Assembly: GCF_014204865.1 (NCBI RefSeq)
Contig: NZ_JACHMG010000001.1
Coordinates: 2,418,001 to 2,482,000 of the forward strand
Direction of reading: 5' to 3'
From: Amycolatopsis jiangsuensis
Lineage (GTDB): Bacteria; Actinomycetota; Actinomycetes; Mycobacteriales; Pseudonocardiaceae
Length of the DNA: 64,000 bases
How positions within the stretch are numbered: the stretch's first letter is position 1; the number at the start of each line of letters is the position of its first letter. This document shows positions 7,808-18,268 of this stretch, piece after piece. Below the pieces are notes generated by a model that saw nothing but the letters and a program-made list of their open reading frames with translations, searched no databases and was not told the DNA's origin. The position numbers and the translations under genes were made by a program.

Positions 7808-8269
7808 TTACAGCACTGCACGCAGGCGGTCGGCGATGGTGCCGAGCCGGCCCAGTACCCCGTTGACGAAGCGGGGCGAGTCGTCGGTGGACAGCTCCTT
7901 CGCCAGCCCCACCGCCTCGTCGATGGCGACCGCGTCCGGGACGTCGGCCGACCACAGCATCTCGTACACGCCGGCCCGCAGCACCGCGAGGTCGACCGGG
8001 GGCATCCGCTCCAGTGTCCAGCCCTGGGAGTGTTGCGCGAGCAGTTCGTCGATTCGCTCGCGGTGCGCGGTCACGCCCTCCACGACCGTGATCGTGTAGT
8101 CCGCGACCGGGTCCACCTCGACCGCGCCGACGCGGTCGGCCAGCAGCGTCACCGCGTCGGTGTCGCGCTGGGCGGCCTCGTACAGCATCTCGACCGCACG
8201 CCGGCGGGCCTGCCGGCGGCTGATCGGACCACCGCGGTTCGGATGCGGCGGGAGCTTCCCGTCGGCCAT
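7808..8269 (-). CDS. nusB: Transcription antitermination factor NusB
   Basis: A 153-residue all-helical RNA-binding protein. The family start SRRQARRRAVEMLYEA is at residues ~18-33, and the C-terminal helices carry ERMPPVDLAVLRAGVYEM and VNGVLGRL, both diagnostic of NusB. NusB with NusE (S10) binds boxA RNA and supports antitermination at rRNA operons. It follows efp with a TGATG overlap (efp stop TGA at 8269-8271, nusB ATG at 8267-8269), the usual efp-nusB pairing in actinobacteria. The length is typical for the family. Confidence 0.97.
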   Translation of the reverse strand: MADGKLPPHPNRGGPISRRQARRRAVEMLYEAAQRDTDAVTLLADRVGAVEVDPVADYTITVVEGVTAHRERIDELLAQHSQGWTLERMPPVDLAVLRAGVYEMLWSADVPDAVAIDEAVGLAKELSTDDSPRFVNGVLGRLGTIADRLRAVL

Positions 8270-8832
8270 CAGGCGGAGATACGGCCGAGATACCGGCCGT
8301 CGCGCGTGTCGACCTTGATCTTCTCGCCGGTCGAGAGGAACAGCGGGACCTGGATCTCCGCGCCGGTCTCCAGGGTGGCCGGCTTCGTCCCCCCGGTGGA
8401 ACGGTCGCCCTGCAGGCCGGGGTCGGTGTGCTGGATGACGATCTCGACCGAGGTGGGCAGCTCGACGTAGAGCGGCTCGTTCTCGTGCACCGCGACCTGG
8501 ACCTCGGTGTTCTCCAGCATGTAGCTGGCGTTGTCGCCGACGATCCCGGCCAGCACCGTGATCTGGTCGTAGGTGTCGCTGTCCATGAACACGAAGTCCG
8601 CGCCGTCCTTGTACAGGTACGTCATGGTGCGGCGGTCCACGGTGGCCGTGTCGACCTTCGTGCCGGCGTTGAAGGTCTTGTCGACGACCTTCCCGGTCAG
8701 CACGTGCTTGAGCGTGGTGCGCACGAACGCACCGCCCTTGCCCGGCTTGACGTGCTGGAACGCGGTGACGGTCCAGAGCTGGCCGTCCAGGTTGAGGACG
8801 AGTCCGTTCTTCAGGTCGTTGGTGGTGGCCAC
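8269..8832 (-). CDS. efp: Translation elongation factor P
   Basis: A 187-residue EF-P with three beta-barrel domains (KOW-like N-domain, then two OB folds). EF-P relieves ribosome stalling at polyproline stretches. The loop that reaches the peptidyl-transferase centre is PGKGG with Lys32; no EpmA-type modification gene is nearby, consistent with actinobacterial EF-Ps, whose lysine is thought to be unmodified. The C-terminal signature [16 protein letters not shown] is present. It is the middle gene of the peptidase-efp-nusB block. Confidence 0.98.
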   Translation of the reverse strand: MATTNDLKNGLVLNLDGQLWTVTAFQHVKPGKGGAFVRTTLKHVLTGKVVDKTFNAGTKVDTATVDRRTMTYLYKDGADFVFMDSDTYDQITVLAGIVGDNASYMLENTEVQVAVHENEPLYVELPTSVEIVIQHTDPGLQGDRSTGGTKPATLETGAEIQVPLFLSTGEKIKVDTRDGRYLGRISA

Positions 8833-8875
8833 GAGCTTTGGTCTCCTGTGTCGATCTCTGCGTCCGCGGCCCGTC

Positions 8876-9973
8876 TCAGACGGCCACGAGGTCCTTGGTG
8901 CTCAGGGTGAGGAGCTCGGGCCCGGAGTCCCGCACGACGAGCGTGTCCTCGATGCGCACGCCACCGCGCCCCGCGAGGTACACGCCGGGCTCGACGGTGA
9001 CCGCCATACCGGCGGACAGTGTACCGGCGCCCGTGGCGGCGAGGCTGGGCGCCTCGTGCACCTCGAGCCCGACGCCGTGCCCGAGACCGTGCGCGAAGTC
9101 GTCCCCGTGCCCCGCCGCGGTGATCACCGAACGGGCCGCGGCGTCCACTTCGGACACCTCCGCGCCGGGCGTGACGGCGTCGGTGCCCGCCGCCTGCGCG
9201 CGGTGCACCAGCCCGTAGAGCTCACGTTGCCATTCCGCGGGTTCGCCGAGCACGAACGTGCGAGTCATGTCCGAGTGGTACCCGTCCACGGTCGCGCCGA
9301 AATCGAACTTCACGAAGTCCCCCGCCCGCAGCTGCGCGCCGGTCGGCCGGTGGTGCGGGATGGCCGAGTTCGGGCCGGCCGCCACGATGGTGGCGAACGA
9401 CGGCTCGCTCGACCCGTGGTCCAGCATCCGGCTGTCCAGCTCGCGCGCCACCTCCAGTTCGGTGCGCCCCGCCCGCACTCCCCCGGCGGCGAGCAGGTCC
9501 GCCAGCGCCCGGTCGGCCGCCGCGCAGGCCGCCCGCAGCGCCTCGACCTCCACCTCGTCCTTGACCACCCGCAACTGCTCGACCAGGCCCGGCGTGCGGA
9601 TCAGCTGCACGTCCTCGAAGCGCACGGTGAGCGTCTCGTGCTCCTCGACGCTGACGTGCTGGCTCTCGAACCCGGTGCGGCCGTAGCTCGCGCGCTGCCC
9701 GGCGGCCCGCGAAGCCAGCGCGCGGGCGCTGGCGCGGTCGAGCACCCGTTCGAGGTCGGGCACCTCCGACTCGGACTGGGTGGTGTAGCGGCCGTCGGTG
9801 CAGAACACCGTCTTCGCTTCGCCCCCGGCGTGCAGCAGCAGTGCGGCGTTGGATCCGGTGAACCCGGTCAGGTAGCGGATGTTGCGCAGGTCGGTGACGA
9901 GCAGCGCGTCGACCCCGGTCTCGTGGAGCAGGGTACGCAGCGCGTCGCGGCGGTGAGCGTGGATTTCCGGCAC
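8876..9973 (-). CDS. pepQ: M24-family Xaa-Pro aminopeptidase
   Basis: A 365-residue cytosolic metallopeptidase. Residues 1-130 are the creatinase-like N-domain ([13 protein letters not shown]). The pita-bread catalytic domain follows, with the dinuclear metal ligands visible in [16 protein letters not shown] (two Asp), [13 protein letters not shown] (His), VEPGVY (Glu) and RIED (Glu). It removes N-terminal residues preceding proline. The GTG start at 9973 is supported by TAAGCT six bases upstream, the leaderless arrangement seen elsewhere in this window. It is co-oriented with efp and nusB (43 bp gap), matching the conserved actinobacterial order. Confidence 0.95.
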   Translation of the reverse strand: MPEIHAHRRDALRTLLHETGVDALLVTDLRNIRYLTGFTGSNAALLLHAGGEAKTVFCTDGRYTTQSESEVPDLERVLDRASARALASRAAGQRASYGRTGFESQHVSVEEHETLTVRFEDVQLIRTPGLVEQLRVVKDEVEVEALRAACAAADRALADLLAAGGVRAGRTELEVARELDSRMLDHGSSEPSFATIVAAGPNSAIPHHRPTGAQLRAGDFVKFDFGATVDGYHSDMTRTFVLGEPAEWQRELYGLVHRAQAAGTDAVTPGAEVSEVDAAARSVITAAGHGDDFAHGLGHGVGLEVHEAPSLAATGAGTLSAGMAVTVEPGVYLAGRGGVRIEDTLVVRDSGPELLTLSTKDLVAV

Positions 9974-10067
9974 CCGGCCAGCTTAACCAGCGGGCGCCGC
10001 CGGCCCGTCCGGCGGCGCGGGAGAGGAGGCCACACCACGTTCACCCGGCGCCGCCTACACTCCGTCC

Positions 10068-10751
10068 ATGCTGGGTGCCTGGTTGACTCGCGGGCTGGTG
10101 ATGGCCGTCGTGCACGCCGTCGCCATGACGCTGCTCGCCAAGTGGTCCGTGTTCCACCCGACCGGCCAGAGCGTGCTGATCTCCCTGACGCTGGCCGTGC
10201 TGGTCGGCGTCGCGGCGCTGTGGAGCGCGGTCGACGGCTGGCTCGGCAAACCGGACCGCGGGCGGGCCTGGTTCATCGGCGGGCTCGTCGCGGGTGTGGT
10301 CTCGGGAATTCTGTACGTGATCGGACGCGCGGTCTTCGTCGACGAGACCGGTGTCTCCGAGCTCGGCCCGGCGCTCACCGGCGGGGCCGCGTTCACCGCG
10401 CTGCTGGTGCTCGTCCCGGCCGGGCTGGGGCTGTTCGTCGGCAGCCGGATCCGCCGGCCCGCGACCACCGGCGACGACGCCGGGGCGCCATCTCCGGAGG
10501 ACGACGAGGCCGAGGACGGTTCGGGCAGCCGTTCCGGCGAGCTGGAGCTGCCGGCCGCGGACACCGGGCGCTCCCCCGGCGACGACGAGCCGCGATCCCC
10601 GGGGAAACACGCGCGCCGCACCGCGGAGGCGGCGGGTCCACGATCCGGAGCCGAGGAGCCGCGGCCCTCTCCGGTCAGCCGCCCAGCGGCAGCCCGGGCG
10701 CGGCGGCGTCCCACTGTCGCTGGTCGATCTCCAGCACCCCGGAACCGTTGA
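10068..10751 (+). CDS. B-4DMT-like four-helix membrane protein
   Basis: A 227-residue protein with four hydrophobic segments in residues 1-125: the first near MAVVHAVAMTLLAKW, the second from VLISLTLAVLVGVAAL, the third GGLVAGVVSGILYVIG and the fourth FTALLVLVPAGLGLFVG. A ~100-residue hydrophilic, acidic then basic, disordered tail follows. It resembles the membrane protein that lies beside pepQ in many actinobacteria (named B-4DMT family in current annotations); transport is assumed, not shown. TACACT six bases before the ATG indicates a leaderless mRNA. The last 77 bp overlap the convergent lipoprotein gene. Confidence 0.82.
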   Translation: MLGAWLTRGLVMAVVHAVAMTLLAKWSVFHPTGQSVLISLTLAVLVGVAALWSAVDGWLGKPDRGRAWFIGGLVAGVVSGILYVIGRAVFVDETGVSELGPALTGGAAFTALLVLVPAGLGLFVGSRIRRPATTGDDAGAPSPEDDEAEDGSGSRSGELELPAADTGRSPGDDEPRSPGKHARRTAEAAGPRSGAEEPRPSPVSRPAAARARRRPTVAGRSPAPRNR

Positions 10752-12204
10752 GCTCGACGATCGAGGTGTCCGGCAGCCCGTAGCGCACCCCGTCGAGCAC
10801 GATGCCGTAGCCGCGGCCGGCGGTGTGCACCACGGTGGCGCCCGAACGCAGGCGGGTTTTCACCGGCAGCTCGCCGACCTGCGGCAATGGCCGGTCCACG
10901 ACTTCACCGGCGAGCGCCCCGGCCACCGAGCGCCGGTCGATCCGGATCCGCTCGCCGCGGCGGAACAGGTCGATCGTGCGGTCCGGGGAGGGCATCGCCA
11001 CGCCGTCGAAGGTCGCGGTCGTCCGGGACCGCGACGAGCACCCACCGGCGCCGTGCACGTCGAGGCCGAAGTGTGCCAGCCCGGTGGGCGCGCCGGCGCC
11101 GCCGATCCGGGTGGCCCGCACGACGTCCAGCGCCACGGTGCCGCACGGGTCGGTGACCGAGGTGGGCGTGTGCCCGTCGGGGCGGCGGACGAGGCCGGGT
11201 CCTTCCTTCCACGCACCGGGAATCACCAGCGGCGCGTAGGGCTGCATGGTGAAGCCGCGGTCCCAGAAGGTGACCGTGGTGCCGCCGGCGGTCTCGTGCG
11301 CGATGGCGAACGCGTCGAGCGCGCCGACCCAGGCCAGGTCGGCGCTGAACCCGTCGACCACCGACCGCTGACGGGGCGCGGCGGTGCCCGCGGCCGGGCT
11401 GAACCCGTTGTCCCCCAGTGCTTCCACTCCGTCGCGGAAGGCCGGGTCGTGGGCCCGCAGCAGGAACTGGCCCGCGCCGTTCCAGCCTGCGGCGCGGCCG
11501 GTGGTGTCGGTGAACATCAGGTAGTACCAGCCGTCGAGGAACACCGCCGAGGGCTGGCCGGCTCCGTAGACGTTGGCGCGGTGCACGTCGTGGGACGGGC
11601 CGAGGATCGGCTGCCCGCCGTTCGCCCGGGTCCAGTGCACTCCGTCGCTGCTGGTGGCCAGCCCGATCGCGTTGCCGAGCGCGTGGTCCCCCGCGGCGCC
11701 GGTGTAGTACAGGTAGTAGGTGCCGCCGACGCGGAGCACGGATGGATCGCAGGTGTGCACGCCGTCGAACTTCCCCGGTGCACCGGACAAGACCGCGGCG
11801 GGGGCGCCACCGCCGGGGCCGGTGAACGGGCCGTCGGGGGACCCGGCCTCCGCGTAGAGGATGTCGTCGCCGGGTGGCGGGGCGCTGCCGTACTGGCTGC
11901 ACCACCACAGGCGTGTCCGGCCGTCCTCGACCATCGCGGTGGGGCCGTAGTTGTACACCGCGTCGGCAGTGCCCGCCGCCACCTCGTGGCCGCTCTGTCG
12001 CGACGAGGTGGTCTCGAGGGGGACGTTCGCGGCACGCGGCGGCTCGGCGGTCTGCGGTGCGTCACCGGAGATCCCGCCGTGGCCGGTGCCTTCCGCCTGC
12101 GGCTGCGCGGCACTCGGGCTGCAGCCCACGACCACCGTCCCGGCCAGCAGCAGGGCGGACAGCTGACGCACGGGTCGCCGAGCCCCACGACGGATCAGGT
12201 GCAC
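10675..12204 (-). CDS. Secreted lipoprotein with five-bladed beta-propeller (GH43-like)
   Basis: A 509-residue exported lipoprotein. The signal runs from an Arg-rich start to the lipobox VVVGC (Cys near residue 28), followed by a Gln/Gly/Pro linker. Residues ~90-330 look like a beta-propeller of the GH43/GH32-like type: CDPSVLRVGGTYYLYYTG, GLATSSDGVHWTRANGG, DGWYYLMFTDTTG. These are typical of arabinanases, xylosidases and related proteins. The C-terminal ~100 residues are a separate beta domain. The frame stays open far upstream, but TACACT eight bases before GTG 12204 and the signal peptide fix the start. Substrate unknown; binding rather than hydrolysis is possible. Confidence 0.8.
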   Translation of the reverse strand: MHLIRRGARRPVRQLSALLLAGTVVVGCSPSAAQPQAEGTGHGGISGDAPQTAEPPRAANVPLETTSSRQSGHEVAAGTADAVYNYGPTAMVEDGRTRLWWCSQYGSAPPPGDDILYAEAGSPDGPFTGPGGGAPAAVLSGAPGKFDGVHTCDPSVLRVGGTYYLYYTGAAGDHALGNAIGLATSSDGVHWTRANGGQPILGPSHDVHRANVYGAGQPSAVFLDGWYYLMFTDTTGRAAGWNGAGQFLLRAHDPAFRDGVEALGDNGFSPAAGTAAPRQRSVVDGFSADLAWVGALDAFAIAHETAGGTTVTFWDRGFTMQPYAPLVIPGAWKEGPGLVRRPDGHTPTSVTDPCGTVALDVVRATRIGGAGAPTGLAHFGLDVHGAGGCSSRSRTTATFDGVAMPSPDRTIDLFRRGERIRIDRRSVAGALAGEVVDRPLPQVGELPVKTRLRSGATVVHTAGRGYGIVLDGVRYGLPDTSIVELNGSGVLEIDQRQWDAAAPGLPLGG

Positions 12205-12254
12205 GACTGCCGAGTGTAGCGAGCCCACCACCGGACGGGTGACAGCAGCCGGGT

Positions 12255-13151
12255 TCACGGGGTGTCGGTGGCGACCAGCTCGACCTCGAACCCGTCCTCG
12301 TTCTCCAGGTAGGCGGCGTAGTGCTCGGGGCCGCCCGCGTGCGGGTAGCGATCGGCGAACAGCGGCCGCCAGCCGTGTCCGCCGCCGGCGAACCGGTCGA
12401 CCTCGGCGCGGGTGCCGGCGTGCAGGGCGAGGTGGTTGAGCCCGGAGCGGATGCGGTCGTGCTCCGATCCGGCGTGCACCTGCTCGACGACCAGGTAGGT
12501 GACGCCGGACCGCCAGCTCACGCCCGCCGGCCAGCGCTGGAACTCCCGCCAGCCGAGCCGTCCGAGCAGCCAGCCCCAGCTCTGTTCGGCACGGGCCAGG
12601 TCGGGCACCCACAGCTCGACGTGGTGCAGCCGCCCACGCCGGGCGGGCGGCAGCGCGATCAGGACCCGGTGCGTCGCGCCGAAGTGCTCGCGGCTGCCGA
12701 CGTCGAGGAATCCCGTCCGTGCCGAGACCGCGAGGCTCGCCGCGTTGTCCTCGTGGACGAGCGCGTACACGGCGGGCAGGCCCAGGAAGTCGTGTGCGTG
12801 CTCCAGCACCGCGGTGACCGCTTCGGTGGCGAATCCGGTGCCCGCGTGCTCGGTTGCCACGGAGTAGCCGATCTCGGCCCCGGCGCCGGGAAGCACCGAC
12901 GAGGGGCGCAGGCTCGCGAGGCCGATCAGCGCACCGGCGTGTTCGATCACCCAGTGCCCCTGCCCGGCCGGCGGCGAGGCGGCCAGCCGTTCGGCCACCA
13001 GGGCGCGGGCTTGCGCCGGGTCGGAGAAGTCGGCGGCGAAGTACCGGCTCATCGCGGGATCGGCGAACAGCGCGACCACCGCGGCACGGTCGGCGGGGGC
13101 GAGCGGGCGCAGCCGGAGCCGACCGGTCGCCAGCTCCGGAGGCGGCGTCAC
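12255..13151 (-). CDS. GNAT acetyltransferase fused to a VOC/glyoxalase domain
   Basis: A 298-residue two-domain protein. Residues ~8-165 are a GNAT domain of the RimJ/RimL ribosomal-acetyltransferase type ([42 protein letters not shown] for acetyl-CoA binding, [15 protein letters not shown]). Residues ~172-298 are a VOC domain beginning [17 protein letters not shown] and ending [10 protein letters not shown]. The reaction is presumably acetyl transfer to a small amine, with the VOC half binding a ligand or acting as a resistance-type sequestration module; this is inference. It starts by GTGA overlap with aroQ, so it is cotranscribed with the shikimate genes. Confidence 0.85.
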   Translation of the reverse strand: MTPPPELATGRLRLRPLAPADRAAVVALFADPAMSRYFAADFSDPAQARALVAERLAASPPAGQGHWVIEHAGALIGLASLRPSSVLPGAGAEIGYSVATEHAGTGFATEAVTAVLEHAHDFLGLPAVYALVHEDNAASLAVSARTGFLDVGSREHFGATHRVLIALPPARRGRLHHVELWVPDLARAEQSWGWLLGRLGWREFQRWPAGVSWRSGVTYLVVEQVHAGSEHDRIRSGLNHLALHAGTRAEVDRFAGGGHGWRPLFADRYPHAGGPEHYAAYLENEDGFEVELVATDTP

Positions 13152-13582
13152 GAGCCGTGCGCCGCGATCCAGCGGAGAGCGAGTGCGTACCCGTCCACTC
13201 CGAGCCCGGTGATGACGCCGGCCGCGAGGTCCGCGAGCACGCTGTGGTGCCGGAACTCCTCACGCCGGTGGACGTTGCTGATGTGCAGCTCGATGAACGG
13301 CGCGCTGAGCTGCGCCGCGGCGTCCCGTACGGCGATCGAGTAGTGCGTCCACGCCGCCGCGTTGAGCACCACCGGCGCGCCGACGTCCGCGGCCTCGTGC
13401 AGCCAGCCGACCAGCTCACCCTCGTGGTCGGTCTGCCGGACCTCGACCTCGATGCCCAGCTCCTCGCCGGTGCGCACGCACAGCTGCGCGAGGTCGGCAT
13501 GCGTGGCCGCGCCGTAGACGCCCGGTTCACGCTTTCCGAGACGGCCGAGATTGGGCCCGTTGAACACGAACGCCTTCACCAC
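13148..13582 (-). CDS. aroQ: 3-dehydroquinate dehydratase, type II
   Basis: A 144-residue dodecameric-type dehydratase that converts 3-dehydroquinate to 3-dehydroshikimate, step three of the shikimate pathway. The active-site segments are all seen: [17 protein letters not shown] (flexible lid with Arg and the catalytic Tyr), [10 protein letters not shown], and [17 protein letters not shown] with the catalytic His. GGGGAG lies six bases before GTG 13582. It sits 148 bp downstream of aroB on the same strand and overlaps the GNAT-VOC gene that follows. Confidence 0.97.
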   Translation of the reverse strand: MVKAFVFNGPNLGRLGKREPGVYGAATHADLAQLCVRTGEELGIEVEVRQTDHEGELVGWLHEAADVGAPVVLNAAAWTHYSIAVRDAAAQLSAPFIELHISNVHRREEFRHHSVLADLAAGVITGLGVDGYALALRWIAAHGS

Positions 13583-13730
13583 GCCACGCTCCCCTCACCC
13601 GGCGTACCTGCCGCCGGGTACGTCGCCGGAACCGCGATCGCGGCCCGGTTCGCATCGGTCGTTTCCGGGTACTTCTCCCGTGTTTCCACCGCTGGGCCGT
13701 CCGCCTCGCGAAGGGCGCACGCCGAGACGT

Positions 13731-15141
<1,411 letters not shown>

Positions 15142-15666
15142 CTACTGCTGCTGGACCTGGCCGGGCGCGAGCGCGGCGACCACAGCGGCCACGATCTCGT
15201 CCGGCGACCGGTGGTCGGTCTCGACCTCGATGGTCGACACCTCGCGGTACACCGGCAGCCGGGCGTCGAGCAGAGCCTTGAAGGTGGCGCGCGGGTTCAC
15301 GCCGGCCAGCAGCGGACGCGCCGTGGACAGGCCGGTCCGCTGCACGCCCGCGGCGAGGCCGACGTTGAGGAACACCACCGTGTGCTGCGCCAGCCGGGCC
15401 CGGGTACCGGGCGTGAGCGGGGCGCCGCCGCCGAGGGAGAGCACGCCGTCGTGCTCGGCGAGCGCGGCGGCGACCGCGTCTTCTTCCAGCGCGCGGAAAG
15501 CCGGTTCGCCGTCCTCGGCGAAGATGTCCGCGATGGGCCGTCCGGCGCGGGCGATGATGTCGTCGTCGGTGTCGCGGAACGCTGTGCCGAGTGCCGCGGC
15601 CAGCATCGGGCCGACAGTGCTCTTGCCGGACCCGGGCGGCCCGACGACGACCGCGCGCGGGCTCAC
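15142..15666 (-). CDS. aroK: Shikimate kinase
   Basis: A 174-residue P-loop kinase phosphorylating shikimate at the 3-hydroxyl. The Walker A motif GPPGSGKST is at residues ~9-17, the shikimate-binding DTDDDI segment follows, and SLGGGAPL is the second substrate-binding loop; a RPLLAG lid is also seen. The open frame continues upstream, but GTG 15666 overlaps the aroC stop (GTGA), and the family N-terminus begins here. It is translationally coupled to aroC. The length is normal for the family. Confidence 0.96.
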   Translation of the reverse strand: MSPRAVVVGPPGSGKSTVGPMLAAALGTAFRDTDDDIIARAGRPIADIFAEDGEPAFRALEEDAVAAALAEHDGVLSLGGGAPLTPGTRARLAQHTVVFLNVGLAAGVQRTGLSTARPLLAGVNPRATFKALLDARLPVYREVSTIEVETDHRSPDEIVAAVVAALAPGQVQQQ

Positions 15667-16850
15667 CAGCGTTCCTCGAGCGCGCTCAGGTACGCCTGCG
15701 CGTTGCGCCGGGTCTCGGCCAGCGAGTCGCCGCCGAACTTCTCCACCGCGGCGTCCGCGACGACCAGCGCGACCACGGACTCCAGGACCACCCCGGCCCG
15801 CGGCACCGCGCACACGTCGGAACGCTGGTGGATCGCCACCGCCGGCTCCCCCGTCTGAACGTCCACAGTGGACAGTGCTTTCGGGACGGTCGAAATCGGC
15901 TTCATCGCGATCCGCACGCGCAGCGGTTCGCCGTTGGTGATGCCGCCTTCGAGCCCGCCGGCACGGTTCGACCGGCGGGTGACGCCGGACGGCCCGGGGC
16001 CGCGGTCGATCTCGTCGTGCGCTTGACTGCCCCACCGCCGGGCGGTGGTGAAGCCGTCACCGACCTCGACGCCCTTCATCGCCTGCACGCCCATCAGCGC
16101 ACCGGCGAGCCGCGCGTCGAGGCGACGGTCCCAGTGCACATGCGAGCCGAGGCCAGGCGGGAGACCGTAGACGAGGACCTCGATCACGCCTCCGACGGTG
16201 TCGCCCGCCTTCCGCACCGCATCGACCTCGGCGACCATCGCCTCGGTGCCTGCCGCGGAGAACGACCGCACCGGGCTCTCGTCGATCGCGGCGAGGTCCC
16301 CCGGCTGCGGCAACGGCCCGTCGGGCGCGTCCGCGGCGCCGATGGAGACGACGTGGCTCAGCACCTCGGCCCCCAGCAGCTGGCGGAGGAAGTTACGCGC
16401 GACCGTGCCGAGCGCGGTCCGCGAAGCCGTCTCGCGGGCACTGGCACGTTCGAGCACCGGCCGCGCCTCGTCGAACCCGTACTTCTGCATGCCGGGCAGG
16501 TCCGCGTGCCCCGGGCGGGGCCGGGTGAGCGGCTCGTTGCGGGCCAGACCGGCCAGCTCGGCCTCGTCGACCGGGTCGGCCGCCATCACCTTTTCCCACT
16601 TGGGCCACTCGGCGTTCTCGATCTGCACCGCGATCGGGCCGCCCTGGGTACGCCCGTGCCGGACGCCACCGAGGAACTGCACGTGATCGGTCTCGAAGCC
16701 CATCCGCGGGCTGCGGCCGAACCCGAGCCGCCGCCGCGCGAGCTGCGCGGTGAGATCGGAGGTGGTCACTTCCACCCCGGCGGGCATGCCCTCGAGCACG
16801 GCGGCGAGAGCGGGGCCGTGTGATTCTCCAGCAGTGATCCAGCGCAACAC
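15663..16850 (-). CDS. aroC: Chorismate synthase
   Basis: A 395-residue FMN-dependent lyase making chorismate from EPSP, the last shared step to aromatic amino acids, folate and menaquinone. Signatures: an N-terminal [16 protein letters not shown], then [44 protein letters not shown] and [12 protein letters not shown]. The length matches actinobacterial AroC. It is the first gene of the aroC-aroK pair (GTGA overlap), with the prepilin peptidase gene 50 bp upstream on the same strand. Confidence 0.98.
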   Translation of the reverse strand: MLRWITAGESHGPALAAVLEGMPAGVEVTTSDLTAQLARRRLGFGRSPRMGFETDHVQFLGGVRHGRTQGGPIAVQIENAEWPKWEKVMAADPVDEAELAGLARNEPLTRPRPGHADLPGMQKYGFDEARPVLERASARETASRTALGTVARNFLRQLLGAEVLSHVVSIGAADAPDGPLPQPGDLAAIDESPVRSFSAAGTEAMVAEVDAVRKAGDTVGGVIEVLVYGLPPGLGSHVHWDRRLDARLAGALMGVQAMKGVEVGDGFTTARRWGSQAHDEIDRGPGPSGVTRRSNRAGGLEGGITNGEPLRVRIAMKPISTVPKALSTVDVQTGEPAVAIHQRSDVCAVPRAGVVLESVVALVVADAAVEKFGGDSLAETRRNAQAYLSALEERW

Positions 16851-16899
16851 CGGCCAATCCTGTCACGACCCGCCCGCAGCCCCGGCAGAGCCCCTGATC

Positions 16900-17997
16900 T
16901 CAGACGACCCCCGTTCCCGCGGCCGGGAAGACCGCGCACACCCAGGTGGCCAGCACCAACCCCGGCCCATGCGGAACGACCATGCGCCCCGGCCCACCCC
17001 ACCCCCGACGGCGACGAGCCACGCCCCGGCGACGTACGCCCCACACGGCGCGAGCGAGCAGTGGACCGGTCGGGTGCACCGTGGCCCGCCCGGGTCCGGC
17101 CCGGGCTCGGGTGACTGGGGGCGAAGCGGCCTCCGGTGCGGCAGGGTCCGAGGCGGGCGGGGCCCGGGTGGGTGGCTCCGGCGTGGGCGGGTCCGGCGTG
17201 GGCGGGTCCGGCGTGGGCGGGTCCGGGGCGGGTGACTCCAGGACGGACGACTCCAGGACGGACGACTCCAGGACGGCTGCGATGGTCGGGTCAGAAAACA
17301 GGTGGTCTGGTCGTGGAGTTTCGGCTGGGAGTCGCGCAGTCTCGGACGTGGCGTCCGGAGAAGGTGGCTGGGGCGAAGCCGGGCGGTCATCATGCGGCCA
17401 GGGCTGCGAATTGTCCGGGACCTGCCCGGGCGAGGTTTGCGGCGGCGGCGAACTGGGGCGTCGTTCGAGGAACCAGGTCGTCGTTATGCCGGTCAGGCTC
17501 GCCGTGGCCGCCAGTGCGGCCGCGACGATCGGCGTTTCTCCGCCCAGCGCGCCCAGGACCGCGCCGAGTGCACCGGACAGTTTCACGTCGCCCGCGCCCA
17601 GGCCGCCCGCGGAAAGCCGGTGCACGAGAAGGTGGGCGCCGCCGAAGAGGAGGCATCCGGCCACTGCGCCGGTGAGCAGGCGGGGTCCGCCACCGGTCGC
17701 GGCGAGGACCAGCGCGATCGCGATCGCCGGGTACGCGGGCCAGGTCAGGACATCGGGCAGCCGGTGGTGGCGCAGGTCGGCCAGTGCCAAGGGCATCCCG
17801 AGCACGGCGACCACCCATGGCACCGGCAACCACCAGGCGGGCAGCACTCCGGCCTCCACGCGGACTGCCGGTACCGCGACAGCCGCCGCCGCTCCCGCCA
17901 CGACGAGCAACGCCGGAACCGGGGCGCCGGCCCGTTTCACCATCATCACCAGCACGGGCGTCACCACCCCGGCCGCGAGCACCGCCATCAGAACCAT
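16900..17997 (-). CDS. A24-type prepilin peptidase interrupted by a Pro-rich repeat insert
   Basis: About 365 residues. The N-terminal ~180 form a polytopic membrane aspartyl peptidase: one Asp in LALADLRHHRLPD and the second in the GxGD signature GGLGAGDVKLSG, which together process type IV prepilin-like signals. The protein then has ~160 residues of Pro/Ser/Glu-rich disordered sequence, including VLESS and PTPDP repeats. It ends with PHGPGLVLATWVCAVF, which looks like the final membrane helix of the family. The repeats correspond to 15 bp DNA units at 17171-17276. ATG 17997 is preferred over the TTG at 18033. It lies upstream of aroC, the usual actinobacterial position. Substrate pilins are not in the window. 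Confidence 0.82.
   Translation of the reverse strand: MVLMAVLAAGVVTPVLVMMVKRAGAPVPALLVVAGAAAAVAVPAVRVEAGVLPAWWLPVPWVVAVLGMPLALADLRHHRLPDVLTWPAYPAIAIALVLAATGGGPRLLTGAVAGCLLFGGAHLLVHRLSAGGLGAGDVKLSGALGAVLGALGGETPIVAAALAATASLTGITTTWFLERRPSSPPPQTSPGQVPDNSQPWPHDDRPASPQPPSPDATSETARLPAETPRPDHLFSDPTIAAVLESSVLESSVLESPAPDPPTPDPPTPDPPTPEPPTRAPPASDPAAPEAASPPVTRARAGPGRATVHPTGPLLARAVWGVRRRGVARRRRGWGGPGRMVVPHGPGLVLATWVCAVFPAAGTGVV
17171..17276. repeat. 15 bp in-frame tandem repeats in the prepilin peptidase gene
   Basis: Two adjoining minisatellites: GTCCGGCGTGGGCGG-type units repeated about three to four times (17176-17230), then CTCCAGGACGGACGA-type units (17236-17276). Both are 15 bp, so copy-number change keeps the reading frame and lengthens or shortens the Pro-rich insert. 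Confidence 0.8.
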
Positions 17998-18268
17998 GTC
18001 GCCAGCGTGTCGGCGAAGTGGGGAGAAGTGCAAATGCCGAGCGTCACGACGGTCCCCCTCGCTCGCGACACGCCGGAAGATTCACTCGACGGGGCCGCGA
18101 GCGGAGATCATCAGCGGCTGCGGCGTGGATGCGAGCGTTGAGCGGGGAAGTGGGGGAAGCGCCCGGCGGACGCTGCCATGGGCGGACGGCGGACCACGGG
18201 TCGCGAGGTAGCGGGGTAGCCGGGTCACGGGGCCGCGGGGTCGGGTCACGTCCGGCGGAGTGGTGTAT

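Noticed and set aside
8573..10783. 736-codon + strand frame across efp and pepQ
   Set aside because: Antisense to two well-supported genes, with Arg/Gly-rich random composition.
10675..13530. Single 951-residue protein covering the lipoprotein and upstream DNA
   Set aside because: The upstream part is antisense-frame shadow of aroQ and the GNAT-VOC gene; the signal peptide and -10 place the start at 12204.
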